Of a stretch of 41,520 nt of DNA, positions 40,934 through 41,520 are shown one piece after another. The position numbers and the translations under genes are program-made. This DNA is from an uncultured Christensenella sp. (lineage in GTDB: Bacteria; Bacillota; Clostridia; Christensenellales; UBA1242). The stretch is from assembly GCA_905203645.1 (NCBI GenBank), contig CAJKWP010000003.1:1-41520 (forward strand). The letters are read 5' to 3'. Position 1 is the stretch's first letter. Each line of letters opens with the position of its first letter. The notes beneath the pieces were generated by a model. The model made no database searches. It was not told the DNA's origin and saw nothing but the letters and a program-made list of their open reading frames with translations.

Positions 40934-41520
40934 TTATAAACATTCTACAGGATGTTCAACTTTTCGTTCGTAACATTCACAAGTGATTGGATTTTGATCC
41001 ATCACGTAGTGCCATGTGTGTTTATGGGTACCAGGGCATGGATAGTGTTTTCTAGACGGAGGCACACAATCTACACGCGAACCACTTTGTTGAGGAGGTG
41101 GGCATGGGGGGCAAGTCTTTTTGATGTTCGGAACAGGGATGGGAATAGGTTTTGTTTTGGGTATTACTTCGTCAACGATTTCTTTAATAGTACCGGGGCG
41201 CACAACTTCAGTTATGACAACAGTCGCAACTATGGCACCAGCAACTATAAGTGAGACTGGTATTGAAATAATTGGTAGCGCAAATGCCCATTCACCCCGT
41301 ATATCAAGTAACATCGTAGGGGTATTATAAACATAAGCATAAAGATTGGAATTCAGCTCAATATGGGGATCTCTTCTTAACCATCTACCGTCAAAAGGAT
41401 TATAGAACCGGAAGTTATAATATACCATACTCAGCTCGGCATCATATGCCTCGCTGCTCCATTGAAGGGGATTGGTGATGTTGCCCCTTTGCGTGACTTC
41501 GCCGAAGGGGGCGTAGGAGT
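40934..41520 (-). CDS. Rhs protein C-terminal end with Cys/Pro-rich toxin tip (partial)
   Basis: The frame is open to the right edge of the window, so the N-terminal part is missing. It starts with YAPFGEVTQRGNITNPLQW, then SSEAYDAELSMVYYNFRFY and NPFDGRWLRRDPH, NLYAYVYN: the Rhs repeat-associated core. After the core comes a variable tip with a membrane segment (ALPIISIPVSLIVAGAIVAT), CPPCPPP, PPSRKHYPCPGTHKHTWHY and NPITCECYER. The Cys/His-rich end looks like a metal-binding toxin but I cannot name its fold. The core is clearly GC-richer than the tip, as usual for Rhs. Imm53-like gene follows. Confidence 0.82.
   Translation of the reverse strand, partial: SYAPFGEVTQRGNITNPLQWSSEAYDAELSMVYYNFRFYNPFDGRWLRRDPHIELNSNLYAYVYNTPTMLLDIRGEWAFALPIISIPVSLIVAGAIVATVVITEVVRPGTIKEIVDEVIPKTKPIPIPVPNIKKTCPPCPPPQQSGSRVDCVPPSRKHYPCPGTHKHTWHYVMDQNPITCECYERKVEHPVECL

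Overview
The first ~38.5 kb look like one AT-rich chromosome segment of a low-GC Gram-positive bacterium, most likely an uncultured gut-type clostridial lineage (Bacillota). The reasons are a dnaG-rpoD-zinc-ribbon cluster, an L10-leader/rplJ-rplL unit, strong AGGAG-type ribosome binding sites, sigma-A-like promoters, a PdaB-type deacetylase, a protein matching the Spo0A DNA-binding domain, and a very large surface protein built of InlB-type and BspA-type repeats. I cannot name the species.

Layout: (1) 0-4.2 kb: a secreted protein, a YkvI-like membrane protein, a small ParB-domain protein behind a structured leader, a small DUF4926-like gene with an apparent ACG start, and an SsuBC/ThiXZ-like ABC importer without its binding protein. 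(2) 4.4-9.5 kb: minD-minE-deacetylase, a two-OB-fold SSB, a receiver-less Spo0A effector domain with phased TTTGTAAA boxes upstream, and a two-gene SufC-SufB/D iron-sulfur scaffold. (3) 9.6-17 kb, minus strand: a 903-aa Ig-like/beta-helix lipoprotein and a tight three-gene operon whose first product fuses a YwaF/TMEM164-like membrane domain to an ABC ATPase, followed by its permease and a membrane-anchored protein. (4) 17.5-25.4 kb: dnaG-rpoD-zinc ribbon, an unexplained structured-RNA-like element, an alkaline phosphatase with an apparently leaderless mRNA, an unknown protein, a DUF421 protein and rplJL. (5) 25.6-35.5 kb: one 3304-aa secreted repeat protein. (6) 35.6-38.5 kb: an ABC-2 exporter and a beta-helix lipoprotein.

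From about 38.6 kb to the right edge the content changes abruptly. All of it is Rhs polymorphic-toxin material on the minus strand: the 3' end of an rhs gene with its toxin tip and an Imm53-like immunity gene, then displaced, partly decayed Rhs core/toxin/immunity fragments. This is either a horizontally acquired Rhs tail array or a contig chimera, and the sequence alone cannot decide between them.

The best candidates for something undescribed are the YwaF-ABC fusion operon, the ~130-nt structured element at 21.2 kb, the promoter-plus-junction RNA at 1.8 kb, the orphan Spo0A-C gene with its phased boxes, and the modular 3304-aa protein.
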